The notes under the pieces are model-generated. The model was not told where the DNA came from. It ran no database searches and saw only the letters and a program-made list of their open reading frames with translations. Both the position numbers and the translations under genes were made by a program. Below are positions 33,598 to 43,000 of a DNA stretch of 64,000 nucleotides, piece by piece. Origin of the DNA: Sporosarcina sp. P2. Its GTDB lineage: Bacteria > Bacillota > Bacilli > Bacillales_A > Planococcaceae. Within the stretch, counting starts at the first letter, position 1. The number at the start of each line of letters is the position of its first letter. The stretch lies in assembly GCF_002743255.1 (NCBI RefSeq), contig NZ_PDYY01000008.1:98415-162414 (forward strand). Direction: 5' to 3'.

Positions 33598-34944
33598 ATG
33601 GTCAAAGAATATGATTTACTTGTGATTGGAACAGGCAGTGCAGGTTCCATTACAGCAACAAAATGTAGGAAAGAAGGCTGGAGTGTCGCAATTATCGATG
33701 ATCGACCATTGGGTGGGACATGTTCTCAACGGGGGTGCGATCCGAAGAAAGTATTGGTAGAGGCTGCTGAACTGATTGATTGGAATGAGCGGATGCAAGG
33801 AAAAGGGATTGAAGGAGACAGCAAAATCGATTGGCCTACATTAATGGAATTCAAACGCACATTTACTCAGTCGATACCTGAAGATACCGAAGAGAAATTT
33901 GAGAAATTAGGAATTGATATGTATCATGGCAAGGCAGTCTTCCAAAGTGAAAACGAATTGAAAGTCTGCTCGGAGGTATTGAAAGGGAAATATATTTTAA
34001 TTGCTTCAGGTGCAGAACCTATAAAAATGGGTATCGAAGGTGAAGAATATTTGACGCACAGTGATGACTTCATGGAATTGGAGTCACTACCAAAAAAGAT
34101 TATCTTTATAGGTGGCGGATTTATTTCATTCGAATTCGCGCATCTTGCCGCGAGGGCAGGCTCAGAAGTGCATATTTTGCATAGAAGTGAAAACGCCCTA
34201 AAGAATTTTGAGCAAGATTTAGTGAAAATGCTGATTAAACGTACGGAAGAAATGGGTGTTCATGTGCAGTTGAACACACCAGTAAATGGAATTGAAAAAT
34301 GTGGCCATTCATTTGTGGTCAAAGGGGAACAAGAGGATCGCCAAGTAGAATGGAAAGCGGATCTCGTTGTACATGGAGCAGGACGCACACCGGCATTGGA
34401 TATTGATTTGGAAAAAGGAAATGTACAGCGTGATAAGCAAGGCGTATGTGTCAATGAATACATGCAAAGCGTAAGTAATCCACATGTATATGCAGCTGGA
34501 GATGTCGCTTCAAGTGACGCGCCTCCATTGACACCCGTCGCAACAACTGAATCACATGTTGTCGTTTCTAATCTTCTAAAAGGGAATAACAAAACGGCAG
34601 ATTATCCAGTCATTCCATCTGTTGTATACACCGTTCCTAAATTATCATCCGTTGGAATGAGCGAACAAGAGGCAAAAAACTCCGGTTTAAAAATATATGT
34701 AAAATCACAAGATATCACCGAGTGGTTCACATATAAACAGACAAATCAAGGGGCCGCGGCATTTAAAGTAATTATCGACCAAGAGAAAGACGTCGTACTT
34801 GGTGCTCATTTCTTGGGTGGTGGAGCCGATGAACTGATTAATCTATTTGCGATGGCTATTCGATTCCAAATTCCTCTTATAGAATTAAAGAAAATGCCAT
34901 TCGCGTATCCAACGATAGCTTCCGATATTTCTTATATGGTGTAA
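33598..34944 (+). CDS. FAD-dependent pyridine nucleotide-disulfide oxidoreductase
   Basis: A 448-aa glutathione-reductase/dihydrolipoamide-dehydrogenase family protein. FAD motif VIGTGSAGS, redox-active pair Cys42/Cys47 in GGTCSQRGCDPKK, NAD(P) motif FIGGGFISFEFA and second FAD motif VYAAGDVA are present. In place of the C-terminal HPTxxE dyad there is FAYPTIASD, so the usual catalytic His-Glu pair is missing. This suggests a variant subgroup rather than true lipoamide or glutathione reductase. A strong GGAGGAG site precedes it. Confidence 0.85.
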   Translation: MVKEYDLLVIGTGSAGSITATKCRKEGWSVAIIDDRPLGGTCSQRGCDPKKVLVEAAELIDWNERMQGKGIEGDSKIDWPTLMEFKRTFTQSIPEDTEEKFEKLGIDMYHGKAVFQSENELKVCSEVLKGKYILIASGAEPIKMGIEGEEYLTHSDDFMELESLPKKIIFIGGGFISFEFAHLAARAGSEVHILHRSENALKNFEQDLVKMLIKRTEEMGVHVQLNTPVNGIEKCGHSFVVKGEQEDRQVEWKADLVVHGAGRTPALDIDLEKGNVQRDKQGVCVNEYMQSVSNPHVYAAGDVASSDAPPLTPVATTESHVVVSNLLKGNNKTADYPVIPSVVYTVPKLSSVGMSEQEAKNSGLKIYVKSQDITEWFTYKQTNQGAAAFKVIIDQEKDVVLGAHFLGGGADELINLFAMAIRFQIPLIELKKMPFAYPTIASDISYMV

Positions 34945-34956
34945 AAAAATCATTGC

Positions 34957-34991
34957 AACTCTCTATCCTGTAAGTGGATAGAGAGTTTTTA
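34957..34991 (+). terminator. Rho-independent terminator
   Basis: AACTCTCTATCC / GGATAGAGAGTT stem with TTTTT. Confidence 0.88.
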
Positions 34992-35130
34992 GTTACTAGT
35001 AAAAAGGAGAGTATTCTGTACACTACTATGAAATTGACTCTTCAAACCTCGCTACGTTATCCTGAAGAATGAGGCTATTATAGTGTAAAGAATCCGATGA
35101 AGTACATAGTAAATAGGAGGAAAAGAGACG

Positions 35131-35958
35131 ATGATCAAGCGAGCATTAACTATCGCCGGTTCCGCTGCACGTGGGGGAGCAGGAATCCAAGCAGATTTGA
35201 AAACATTCCAAGAATTTGATGTGTTTGGCACCACAGCGGTCACAGCGATTGTTGCAAGAAATCCACGTACTGGACAAGGTATATACCCTCAGTCTTGGGA
35301 AGCGATTGAAGCGCAATTGGTGACGATAGAAGAAGATATCGGTATCGATGCCATGAAGACTGGCATGTTGTTTACAAAAGAAATTATTGTCAACGTAACG
35401 AAATGGATTCAGCAGTCTGACGTTCAAAATATTGTAGTAGATCCCGTGATGATCGGAAAGATGGGCTCTGCGTTATTGAAAGACGATGCAATGGAGGCGA
35501 TGCAAAAGCAATTGATTCCTCTTGCGACAGTCATTACGCCGAACATGCCTGAAGCATCTTACTTATTGGGCGGTATGGACTTGAGATCTGTAGGGGATTT
35601 AAAGGAAGCTGCACGTCGTTTGTTTGAATTTGGACCGAAGTTCGTATTAGTGAAAGGTGGAAGATTGGAAGGGCCGGCAGTAGATGTGCTGTATGATGGT
35701 GAACAGTTTTATCTACTTGAAGCTCCCAGAATGGACACGTTGAATACGAATGGTGCGGGTTGTAGTTACTCTGCTGCTATCGCGGCAGGCTTGGCAAAAG
35801 GACAAACGGTACAAGATGCCGTGGTGGAAGCGAAGAAGTTCATCACAGCAGGCATTCGACGTTCATTGACCTTCAAACAAGGTGTGGGGCCAATCTATCA
35901 CGCGGCGTATGGTAAGTACGATGAAGTGAGCTGTAAAGTAACTATTGAGCAAGCATGA
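35131..35958 (+). CDS. pdxK: Pyridoxine/pyridoxal/pyridoxamine kinase (PdxK, ThiD-like)
   Basis: A 275-aa ribokinase-fold kinase close to the B. subtilis PdxK/ThiD group. It begins RALTIAGSAARGGAGIQADLKTFQEFDVFG and carries DAMKTGML, VDPVMIGK, ITPNMPEA and the anion-hole/catalytic region TLNTNGAGCSYSAAIAAGL. The replacement of the ThiD-type SDSSGGAG by SAARGGAG, and the GAGC motif, favour vitamin B6 phosphorylation over hydroxymethylpyrimidine kinase. AGGAGG ribosome site; own terminator. Confidence 0.85.
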   Translation: MIKRALTIAGSAARGGAGIQADLKTFQEFDVFGTTAVTAIVARNPRTGQGIYPQSWEAIEAQLVTIEEDIGIDAMKTGMLFTKEIIVNVTKWIQQSDVQNIVVDPVMIGKMGSALLKDDAMEAMQKQLIPLATVITPNMPEASYLLGGMDLRSVGDLKEAARRLFEFGPKFVLVKGGRLEGPAVDVLYDGEQFYLLEAPRMDTLNTNGAGCSYSAAIAAGLAKGQTVQDAVVEAKKFITAGIRRSLTFKQGVGPIYHAAYGKYDEVSCKVTIEQA

Positions 35959-35960
35959 AG

Positions 35961-36005
35961 AAAGGATGTCTTAGAAGGAGTAACACTCCTAAGACATCCT
36001 CTTTT
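35961..36005 (+). terminator. Terminator of pdxK
   Basis: AGGATGTCTTAG...CTAAGACATCCT stem followed by CTTTT. Confidence 0.85.
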
Positions 36006-36111
36006 GCGTAACCTACTAAAAGTGAGTTCTTTATAAGGTTACTATTAGTAAGCTTGTTTATCAAACTTAGGTATGATAAAGTAAAAAAAGTAGAGGATTG
36101 GGGTTTTGCTA

Positions 36112-36471
36112 ATGAAGAAAAATGAAGAGTTTGTTCAATCAGTAAATCCTAAAGGTCAAAAAAGTTGCGATAGTTTCCACAACACGATCGAGTTTATCGG
36201 TAAGCGTTGGATGGGAATTATCATTTATCATTTATTAGACGGACCGAAAAGGTTCTTTGAATTATCGTCGGAGATCGAAGGGATATCAGATCGTCTTTTA
36301 ACGGAGAGATTGCGTGATTTAGAAGCACATGGCTTGGTCATTAAAAATCAGTCCGATCCAAAGATCAGAAAAGTCGAGTACGAACTTACGCCGAAAGGGA
36401 AAGAATTGGAAGACATTATTCAGGCCATTTTTGAGTGGGTAAAGAAAAATGGTTGTTGTTATGAGGAGTGA
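36112..36471 (+). CDS. HxlR-family transcriptional regulator
   Basis: A 119-aa winged-helix protein of the HxlR type: [44 protein letters not shown] and a C-terminal helix. A cysteine near the N-terminus (KSCDSF) matches redox- or aldehyde-sensing HxlR members, and the C-terminus adds GCCYEE. The ATG at 36112 is used. Its stop abuts the LLM monooxygenase gene, so it probably regulates its own operon in response to an electrophile or small molecule. Confidence 0.88.
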   Translation: MKKNEEFVQSVNPKGQKSCDSFHNTIEFIGKRWMGIIIYHLLDGPKRFFELSSEIEGISDRLLTERLRDLEAHGLVIKNQSDPKIRKVEYELTPKGKELEDIIQAIFEWVKKNGCCYEE

Positions 36472-36476
36472 ATGCA

Positions 36477-37493
36477 TTGATAAGAGAACAGGCAAAACAT
36501 TTTAGCGGAATTCCGTTATCGATATTAGACTTAGCAATGATCAATGAAGGAAGTCATGCGGGTCAGTCATTTAAGAATAGTGTAGATCTTGCACAGCATG
36601 CAGAAGATTGGGGTTTCAATCGCTACTGGCTGGCGGAGCATCATAATATGCCCGGTGTTGCGAGTTCCGCGACATCTATCATCATTGGACATGTAGCGCA
36701 GATGACGAAAGATATTCGAGTGGGCTCTGGCGGTGTCATGTTGCCAAACCACGCACCGCTAGTTATTGCGGAACAGTTCGGTACACTCGATGCTATGTAT
36801 CCAGGTCGTATTGACTTAGGGCTAGGCCGTGCACCTGGAAGTGACCAGGCGACAGCGTATGCACTTCGCCGGACATTACAAAGCGGTGGAGAAGATTTCC
36901 CACAACAACTAGAAGAATTACGTATGTATTTTGCGGGCAATCCGACTGATCGTGTTCGAGCATTTCCTGGAGCAGGACAGGACGTTCCGATTTGGTTGCT
37001 TGGTTCAAGCGGCTTTAGTGCGCAGTTATCTGCGGAACTCGGCTTACCGTTTTCGTTCGCCAGTCACTTTGCACCGCAGTTTATGATGCAGGCTCTGCAA
37101 ATTTATCATCAAAGTTTCCGACCGTCGAAAGATCTTCAGAAGCCCTATGTAATGATGGGAGTTAATTTAATTGCAGCGGATACGGATGAAAAGGCACAAT
37201 ACTTAGCTACATCCATGCAGCAGCAGTTTCTAAATATCCGACAAGGTAAGATGACGCAATTTACTCCTCCAATTGAAGATATTCATGCGGCATGGTCACC
37301 ATTTGAGCAAGAAGCGGTTGCACAGCAAAGCCAAGCACCGTCTGTCATCATTGGAAGTCCAGAAACCGTGAAACGGGAGCTAGAAGAGTTCGTGGAAATG
37401 ACGAAAGCAGATGAGCTGATCATCAGTTCAGGAATCTTTAATCATGAAGAGCGACTTCGTTCATATGAAATCCTAAGTGAAATAATGAAGTAA
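36477..37493 (+). CDS. LLM class flavin-dependent monooxygenase-like protein
   Basis: A 338-aa luciferase-like (LLM) protein of the MsnO8/YceB-type: [13 protein letters not shown] at the N-terminus, [60 protein letters not shown] and a terminal NADH-independent barrel. It likely binds FMN. The TTG at 36477 lies eight bases after GAGGAG; the GTG at 36468 overlaps that site. Coupled to the HxlR regulator. Confidence 0.88.
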   Translation: MIREQAKHFSGIPLSILDLAMINEGSHAGQSFKNSVDLAQHAEDWGFNRYWLAEHHNMPGVASSATSIIIGHVAQMTKDIRVGSGGVMLPNHAPLVIAEQFGTLDAMYPGRIDLGLGRAPGSDQATAYALRRTLQSGGEDFPQQLEELRMYFAGNPTDRVRAFPGAGQDVPIWLLGSSGFSAQLSAELGLPFSFASHFAPQFMMQALQIYHQSFRPSKDLQKPYVMMGVNLIAADTDEKAQYLATSMQQQFLNIRQGKMTQFTPPIEDIHAAWSPFEQEAVAQQSQAPSVIIGSPETVKRELEEFVEMTKADELIISSGIFNHEERLRSYEILSEIMK

Positions 37494-37499
37494 AAGAAA

Positions 37500-37543
37500 A
37501 AGCATCCGCCTTGCAGGAAGAAACTGCTTGGCGGATGTTTTTT
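37500..37543. terminator. Bidirectional terminator between LLM and pepF genes
   Basis: GCATCCGCC...GGCGGATG hairpin with an internal GCAG/CTGC pairing and T-runs on both strands. Confidence 0.85.
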
Positions 37544-37547
37544 GTTC

Positions 37548-39359
37548 TTACTGTGTATCAATCTCTTCAGTCAGTCTTTCAATTTCATCGATTAGCTCAC
37601 CGATATAGGAGATCGTATCACGCAACGGTTTGTCTGTTGTGATATCGATTCCTGCCATTTTCGCGAGAGCGGCTGGTTTTTTTGAACCACCTGCGCGAAG
37701 AGTATTGAGCCAATCTTCAACGGCTGGTTTTCCTTCGTTCAATACGCGTTTTGCCATTTCAGTAGAAATGGTTAATCCAGCACTATATGTGTATGGATAT
37801 AAGCCCATGTAATAGTGTGGTTGACGCATCCATGTCAATTCTGCGCCATCATTCATCTTCACGCTATCGCCCCAGAATTCTTCGAGTACACCGCGCTTCA
37901 AATCGTTTAAAATAGTCGCATTGACATGGCCACCTGCATCTACTCGTTCGTACACTTTGCGCTGGAACTCTGCTTCAAGTAAATGCGTCACGAAGTTATG
38001 GTAATACGTTCGTGCGACGATGGAAGATAGTACCCAACGCTTAAATTTAGGGTCAGCGGAATTTTTCAATAAGTGATTGGCCATCAGCATCTCATTCATC
38101 GTAGAAGGCGCTTCAATGAAGTACAGTGACGATTCCGAATTGAACAGGTTTTGCGCCTCATGGGCATAGTTGAAATGTCCGGCATGACCTAATTCATGCG
38201 CTAAGACAAAGACATCTTCCATGCTACCTGTCCAAGAAATCAAGATAAATGAGCCTTGACCATAAGGACTTGCACAAAATGCACCTGTTGATTTACCTTC
38301 ATTTTGAGCAAAATCAATCCAGCGTTCCGAATAGGCACGGTTCACCATGTCAAGATAGTGATCGCCCATAACAGCAAGCGCATCATTCATATATTTCTTC
38401 GACTCCTCCACTGTAATGGAAGGCTCATATAACGGATCGATTGGCATTTTTAAGTCCGCGAACGTTATTTCGTCGAGACTATATATTTTCTGAAGAAGTT
38501 TTGCGTACTTTCGCATATGTGGTGCGAGTTCTTCCATAATCACATCGATTTGGCGATTGTACATAGAACGATCTACATCTTGTTCCATCAATAAATAGTC
38601 AATAACGGAGTCATACCCACGTAAGTCAGAGATCGTTTTCTCCATTTGTACATGCATGTCATATGTTTTGGCTGTTGTGTGTTGATATTTACGCAACGTA
38701 TCGCTGAATGTTTGAAACGCTGCACGTCTAACCGATGTTTTTGGTTCAGACTCCCATTTACCTTCAAATGAAACATAGCTCAGTGGATAGGTTTTTCCAT
38801 CTGTAATGAAGTCAGGGAAGTCGATATCTGCCATTTTCGTTGTATTATACATCGAATAGGGTGCTTGGAAAGAAGCAGAGAATGCAGCGAGTGTCTTCTC
38901 CACTTCAGGATGTAATTGATGCGGTTTTTCCCGAATGATTTTATCGAATACAGTTGCATACTCCCGAGACTGTTTACTTGCTTGTTGTAAAGTCTCCTCG
39001 GAAAGCGCAGTCAATTCACTCATCATGAATGAAGTTTGACTACCGATTTTGGCAGCGATTGAACCAAATCTGCTCTCTCTCATTTGGGCAGCATCATTTG
39101 TTAAATCAACACTTGCCGTCAGCTCAGCATAACTAGCGATCTTGACCAGTTTCTCTTGTAAGCTACGATAGGCATCCAACGCTTGAATAGCTGAAGTTGA
39201 ATCTATAATCGTACCTTTATAGTTTTTCAGAAAAGCAGTTGCTTCCGTTTCAGTATCTTTTACTGCGTTCTCGTAGTCCTGTTCATTTTCAAATAAGGTT
39301 TGTAAATTCCAGGTTTCTTGTTCGTTAACTTGTGCACGTTTAGGTAAGCTTTTCACCAA
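37548..39359 (-). CDS. pepF: Oligoendopeptidase F (M3 family)
   Basis: A zinc metallopeptidase of about 603 aa with the thermolysin-type site HELGHAGHF near residue 385 and a downstream Glu (SSLYFIEAPSTMNEM). Length and ending GLTISTEMAKRVLNEG fit PepF, a cytoplasmic enzyme that cleaves peptides of roughly 6-20 residues. I prefer the TTG at 39359 (or GTG at 39356), because AAGGAG lies within the codons of the longer frame. Monocistronic. Confidence 0.93.
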   Translation of the reverse strand: MVKSLPKRAQVNEQETWNLQTLFENEQDYENAVKDTETEATAFLKNYKGTIIDSTSAIQALDAYRSLQEKLVKIASYAELTASVDLTNDAAQMRESRFGSIAAKIGSQTSFMMSELTALSEETLQQASKQSREYATVFDKIIREKPHQLHPEVEKTLAAFSASFQAPYSMYNTTKMADIDFPDFITDGKTYPLSYVSFEGKWESEPKTSVRRAAFQTFSDTLRKYQHTTAKTYDMHVQMEKTISDLRGYDSVIDYLLMEQDVDRSMYNRQIDVIMEELAPHMRKYAKLLQKIYSLDEITFADLKMPIDPLYEPSITVEESKKYMNDALAVMGDHYLDMVNRAYSERWIDFAQNEGKSTGAFCASPYGQGSFILISWTGSMEDVFVLAHELGHAGHFNYAHEAQNLFNSESSLYFIEAPSTMNEMLMANHLLKNSADPKFKRWVLSSIVARTYYHNFVTHLLEAEFQRKVYERVDAGGHVNATILNDLKRGVLEEFWGDSVKMNDGAELTWMRQPHYYMGLYPYTYSAGLTISTEMAKRVLNEGKPAVEDWLNTLRAGGSKKPAALAKMAGIDITTDKPLRDTISYIGELIDEIERLTEEIDTQ

Positions 39360-39439
39360 TGTGAATCTCTCCTTCAAATCGATTATTCGGTTGTCGAATT
39401 AAATAACAGTATAATACAATGAATGTTCACAGTACAAAA

Positions 39440-39892
39440 TTATGGTTTATTGGAAAGTATAAATTCCGTTAGCCAATCAACCTGTAAGGGGCCATTGACA
39501 ACCTTATAATACAGACGGTCATTGTGGATTAATATCCCTTCCTCAATCAATATAGTCATACGATTTCCTTCTTCATCGTGTAGATCGATTGTGAAGAGCG
39601 GTTGGTCATCAAACAATTGTAATGTATCCGGATCTATCCGCTCATAATCATATGTTTGGAGAAATTGAAGTAGGCGGTCAACTTCTTCACCTTGATCTAC
39701 TCGCCACGTAACGGCTTGCTGGTTTTGCAGACCAGGTTGCCGAAAAGTAATGAATGAATAGGGAGATAAACCGTTCAGTTGATGTTCTTGCAATCGCTCA
39801 AAGGGATGGGAGGCAGCTTCGTCGATTGACTGAATCATGACATAAAATCCTCCAGCCACTAATAATGCCAAGATAACTCCACGTATCTTCAT
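39440..39892 (-). CDS. Membrane-anchored protein of unknown function
   Basis: A 150-aa protein with one N-terminal hydrophobic helix (RGVILALLVAGGFYVMI) and an extracytoplasmic beta-rich domain (FITFRQPGLQNQQAVTW, YYKVVNGPLQVDWLTEFI). The ATG at 39892 follows GGAGGGGG. I recognise no family. Upstream of pepF on the same strand, with an AT-rich gap of about 80 bases, so probably separate. Confidence 0.65.
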   Translation of the reverse strand: MKIRGVILALLVAGGFYVMIQSIDEAASHPFERLQEHQLNGLSPYSFITFRQPGLQNQQAVTWRVDQGEEVDRLLQFLQTYDYERIDPDTLQLFDDQPLFTIDLHDEEGNRMTILIEEGILIHNDRLYYKVVNGPLQVDWLTEFILSNKP

Positions 39893-40059
39893 ACGATCCC
39901 CCTCCTTCCATAAAGTATCGTTTCTCACTAGTATATGAATGTAATCAAGAAGATACGCATAGAACTGTCCATACTCTAAACGATATTTTGTTTTAGGTCG
40001 ATATTTTAATATTCAGAATGTATAATAGAGGGTATTCATCTGAAAGGGAGGCGATCAAT

Positions 40060-40539
40060 ATGAAAGAATATGTGACACATGCTATTCAGGATAATTATGC
40101 GGATGCCTTTTCATGGTGTTATGGTTGCGGACGGCTCAACGAGGAAGGGAACCATTTCCGAACTGGTTGGGAAGGAGAGCAAACCGTTACGTATTCATTA
40201 CCACCTGAAAAATATACGGCAATTCCGGGATTTGTGTATGGTGGATTTCTTGCTTCATTTATGGATTGCCACGGCACAGGATCTTGTGCACTTGCCCTAC
40301 ATCGAAAGAACGGTCATGAACCTAGTGACGGGACTGTACCGCCGCGTTTTGTGACAGCTTCCTTGCAGATTACCTACAGTAAACCGACTCCTCAAGGAAA
40401 AGTATTGAAAGCGATTGGAAACGTTACGGAAATTCATCCGAAGAAGTGGAAAGTAGCTATAGAAATTTACGCTGAGGATGAATTATGCGCTTCTGGGGAA
40501 GTGATTGGAGTTGTAATGCCTACTACATTCACCAAGTAA
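40060..40539 (+). CDS. PaaI-family hotdog thioesterase
   Basis: A 159-aa single-hotdog protein: a Cys-rich N-terminus WCYGCGRLNEEG, the core PGFVYGGFLASFMDCHGTGSC and the strand VTASLQITYSKPTPQGK. Such proteins hydrolyse acyl-CoA thioesters. Substrate not predictable. ATG at 40060 with GGGAGG upstream. It is 33 bases from the fsr-like transporter gene and probably transcribed with it. Confidence 0.82.
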   Translation: MKEYVTHAIQDNYADAFSWCYGCGRLNEEGNHFRTGWEGEQTVTYSLPPEKYTAIPGFVYGGFLASFMDCHGTGSCALALHRKNGHEPSDGTVPPRFVTASLQITYSKPTPQGKVLKAIGNVTEIHPKKWKVAIEIYAEDELCASGEVIGVVMPTTFTK

Positions 40540-40572
40540 AATAGACAACTAGATGAGGTGTGAACAGAAAGT

Positions 40573-41784
40573 ATGAGTAAATTTTCACAAACTGCCGTAG
40601 CGAATCCGGTATTTCCCATCATGATTGCGATTGCGGTCTGTCATTTATTTAACGACACGCTACAGGCAGTGATTCCAGCTATGTTGCCAATTCTGGAAAA
40701 AGAATATCAATTTAGTTATAAACAATTAGGGTATATTGTTTTTGCTCTAAATATTGTAGCTTCTATACTTCAACCAGTTGTAGGATATTTAAGTGATCGC
40801 AAACCCAAGCCATTTGCGTTGCCGATTGGCATGACATGTTCTTTAATTGGAATGGTAGGGCTAGCATTAGCACCAAGCTATTGGCTGATCATTGTATCTG
40901 TTATGCTGCTAGGATTGGGGTCAGCCATTTTTCACCCTGAAGGTTCTCGCGTGTCATTTTTGGCGGCGGGAGACAAGCGTGGACTTTCACAGTCTATCTA
41001 TCAAGTAGGAGGTAACTCGGGACAAGCACTCGCACCTTTGATCAGCGCTTTCGTCCTCGTTCCTCTCGGTCAAATAGGAGCAGCTGTTTTTGTATTAGTA
41101 GCTGCTGCTGGGATTGCTTTACTAACTCGAATCTCGATCTGGTATAAGAAACAGCTGAATGAAGAGCGTTTAGGTACGCGGAAGAAAGTATTATTAACGA
41201 CATTGGAAAGTTTGTCAAAAAGACAAATCACGATCGCGCTGACTTTATTAATGATTATTATATTTGCGCGTTCATTCTATGTGACGAATATTACGAGCTT
41301 CTATATTTTCTATTTGATAGAATACTATGGCATGACGATTCAGCATGGCCAGTTGTACATTTTCTTATTCTTGGCCCTGGGTGCTGTCGGGACATTTTTC
41401 GGTGGACCCATGGCTGACAGAATAGGACGAAAAAAAGTGATCGTCTTATCGCTTATTGTGCCTTTACCACTTAGTTTGTTGCTGCCGTATGCACCTGTAC
41501 CTGGAATCATTTTATTATTATTAGCAATCGGATTCTTTATTATGCTTAGTTTTTCCGTCACGGTAATCTATGCCCAAGAACTCGTACCTTCCAAAATTGG
41601 TACCATGGCGGGACTAACAGTAGGATTAGCGTTCGGAATGGGGGCAATCGGTGCAGTTGCCATTGGAACACTTATCGACTCGATCGGTATTTATCAAACG
41701 ATGATCATCACGTCATTCTTGCCGTTCATTGGTCTAGTCGGATTAGCTTTACCTAGTGATCAAAAGATTACATCAGCTACATAA
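40573..41784 (+). CDS. fsr: MFS transporter, fosmidomycin resistance (Fsr) type
   Basis: A 403-aa, 12-TM major facilitator. The start AIAVCHLFNDTLQAVIPAMLPILE and the segments AIFHPEGSRVSFLAAGDKRGLSQSIYQVGGNSGQALAP are the fosmidomycin-resistance subgroup pattern. The native substrate is unknown; export of a toxic small molecule is typical. Between a thioesterase and cysK, probably in one transcript with the thioesterase. Confidence 0.88.
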   Translation: MSKFSQTAVANPVFPIMIAIAVCHLFNDTLQAVIPAMLPILEKEYQFSYKQLGYIVFALNIVASILQPVVGYLSDRKPKPFALPIGMTCSLIGMVGLALAPSYWLIIVSVMLLGLGSAIFHPEGSRVSFLAAGDKRGLSQSIYQVGGNSGQALAPLISAFVLVPLGQIGAAVFVLVAAAGIALLTRISIWYKKQLNEERLGTRKKVLLTTLESLSKRQITIALTLLMIIIFARSFYVTNITSFYIFYLIEYYGMTIQHGQLYIFLFLALGAVGTFFGGPMADRIGRKKVIVLSLIVPLPLSLLLPYAPVPGIILLLLAIGFFIMLSFSVTVIYAQELVPSKIGTMAGLTVGLAFGMGAIGAVAIGTLIDSIGIYQTMIITSFLPFIGLVGLALPSDQKITSAT

Positions 41785-41826
41785 TCAGGTTATTAGTGTT
41801 ATCATCATGAAGAGAAGGTGTACAGA

Positions 41827-42753
41827 ATGAAAATAGTCAATAATATGGCGGAATTAATCGGAGAGACTCCGCTTGTAAAAGTACGAACGCTCGGTGAAAC
41901 TACTGGCGCTGAGGTGTATGTGAAATTGGAGTATTTCAATCCAAGCCGTAGTGTAAAAGATCGCGCGGCTTATCAAATGCTTGTAGAAGCCGAGAAAACG
42001 GGGGTACTAAAACCCGGTGCCACGATTATTGAGCCGACGTCAGGAAACACGGGAATTGGCTTGGCCATGAATGCTGCAGCAAAAGGATACCCAGCCATTT
42101 TTGTTATGCCGGATAACTCTACGATTGAACGTATTAACTTAATGAAAGCCTATGGAGCGAAAGTTGTATTGACACCTAGCGCAGAGCGTATGCCAGGTGC
42201 GATCTCTAAAGCGAATGAAATTTCACAGTCCATTGAGAATAGTTTTATTCCGATGCAGTTTGAAAATGAAGCGAACCCTGATAGTCATCGCCATACGACG
42301 GCTGTAGAAATTATAGAAGCCATTCAATCCATCAATCGTAAATTAACAGCATTTGTCTGTACATCAGGAACAGGTGGTACGGTAACAGGTACAGGTGAAT
42401 CATTAAAAGAGCATGACCCGGCTATTACAGTGCATGTGGTTGAACCTGCAGGGTCACCGGTATTATCAGGTGGCAAACCAGGCAAACATAAACTGGTAGG
42501 TACCAGTCCTGGATTTATTCCAACTGTATTAAATACCCATGTATACGATGAGATTTTCCGAATTGAAGATGACGACGCATATACTACCGTCAGACAATTC
42601 GCAAGACAAGAAGGAGTTTTGCTCGGGCCGTCAGGTGGCGCATCACTGTATGCAGCATTGCAAGTGGCGAAACGTTTAACTCCTGAAGATACAGTCGTTT
42701 GTATTGCGCCCGATTCTGGTGAAAGATATTTATCGAGTGATTTATTTCAATAA
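41827..42753 (+). CDS. cysK: Cysteine synthase (O-acetylserine sulfhydrylase)
   Basis: A 308-aa PLP enzyme that makes cysteine from O-acetylserine and sulfide. PLP lysine in SRSVKDRAA, substrate loop EPTSGNTGIGLAM, phosphate loop TSGTGGTVTGTGE and the C-terminal serine region PDSGERYLS are all present. The ATG at 41827 is chosen (AGAAGG upstream) over a GTG three codons earlier. It is followed by a terminator and then the sulfonate-type ABC importer, which makes a sulfur-assimilation theme plausible. Confidence 0.93.
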   Translation: MKIVNNMAELIGETPLVKVRTLGETTGAEVYVKLEYFNPSRSVKDRAAYQMLVEAEKTGVLKPGATIIEPTSGNTGIGLAMNAAAKGYPAIFVMPDNSTIERINLMKAYGAKVVLTPSAERMPGAISKANEISQSIENSFIPMQFENEANPDSHRHTTAVEIIEAIQSINRKLTAFVCTSGTGGTVTGTGESLKEHDPAITVHVVEPAGSPVLSGGKPGKHKLVGTSPGFIPTVLNTHVYDEIFRIEDDDAYTTVRQFARQEGVLLGPSGGASLYAALQVAKRLTPEDTVVCIAPDSGERYLSSDLFQ

Positions 42754-42764
42754 TATCCACAAGC

Positions 42765-42800
42765 AAAAACCTCTTCCCATGTCGGGTAGAGGTTTTTTAA
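42765..42800 (+). terminator. Terminator of cysK
   Basis: AAAAACCTCT...AGAGGTTTTTT hairpin just after the stop. Confidence 0.85.
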
Positions 42801-42894
42801 CGTAGAATTTCGGAATAAAAATGATAGAAAGCTATTACCTATAGCATTTAATCACATGTTTTTAAATAGATTGAAAAAATAATCAGAAATCCTA

Positions 42895-42923
42895 TTGACA
42901 AAACCTACGTAAATGGTAGATTA
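42895..42923 (+). promoter_or_regulatory. Promoter of the ABC importer operon
   Basis: A consensus -35 TTGACA at 42895-42900 with TAGATT 16 bases later; the ATG of the ATPase gene is at 43001. Confidence 0.55.
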
Positions 42924-43000
42924 TATATATACAAAACATATAAAGTTAGTAGGAATTAAAAAACGGAATGACACAAAAATATTTATGAGGGGGAATCAAC

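Noticed and set aside
33456..33650. Long N-terminal extension of the cupin gene
   Set aside because: It overlaps the divergent flavoprotein gene and promoter; 33455 has AAAGG upstream and gives a normal single cupin.
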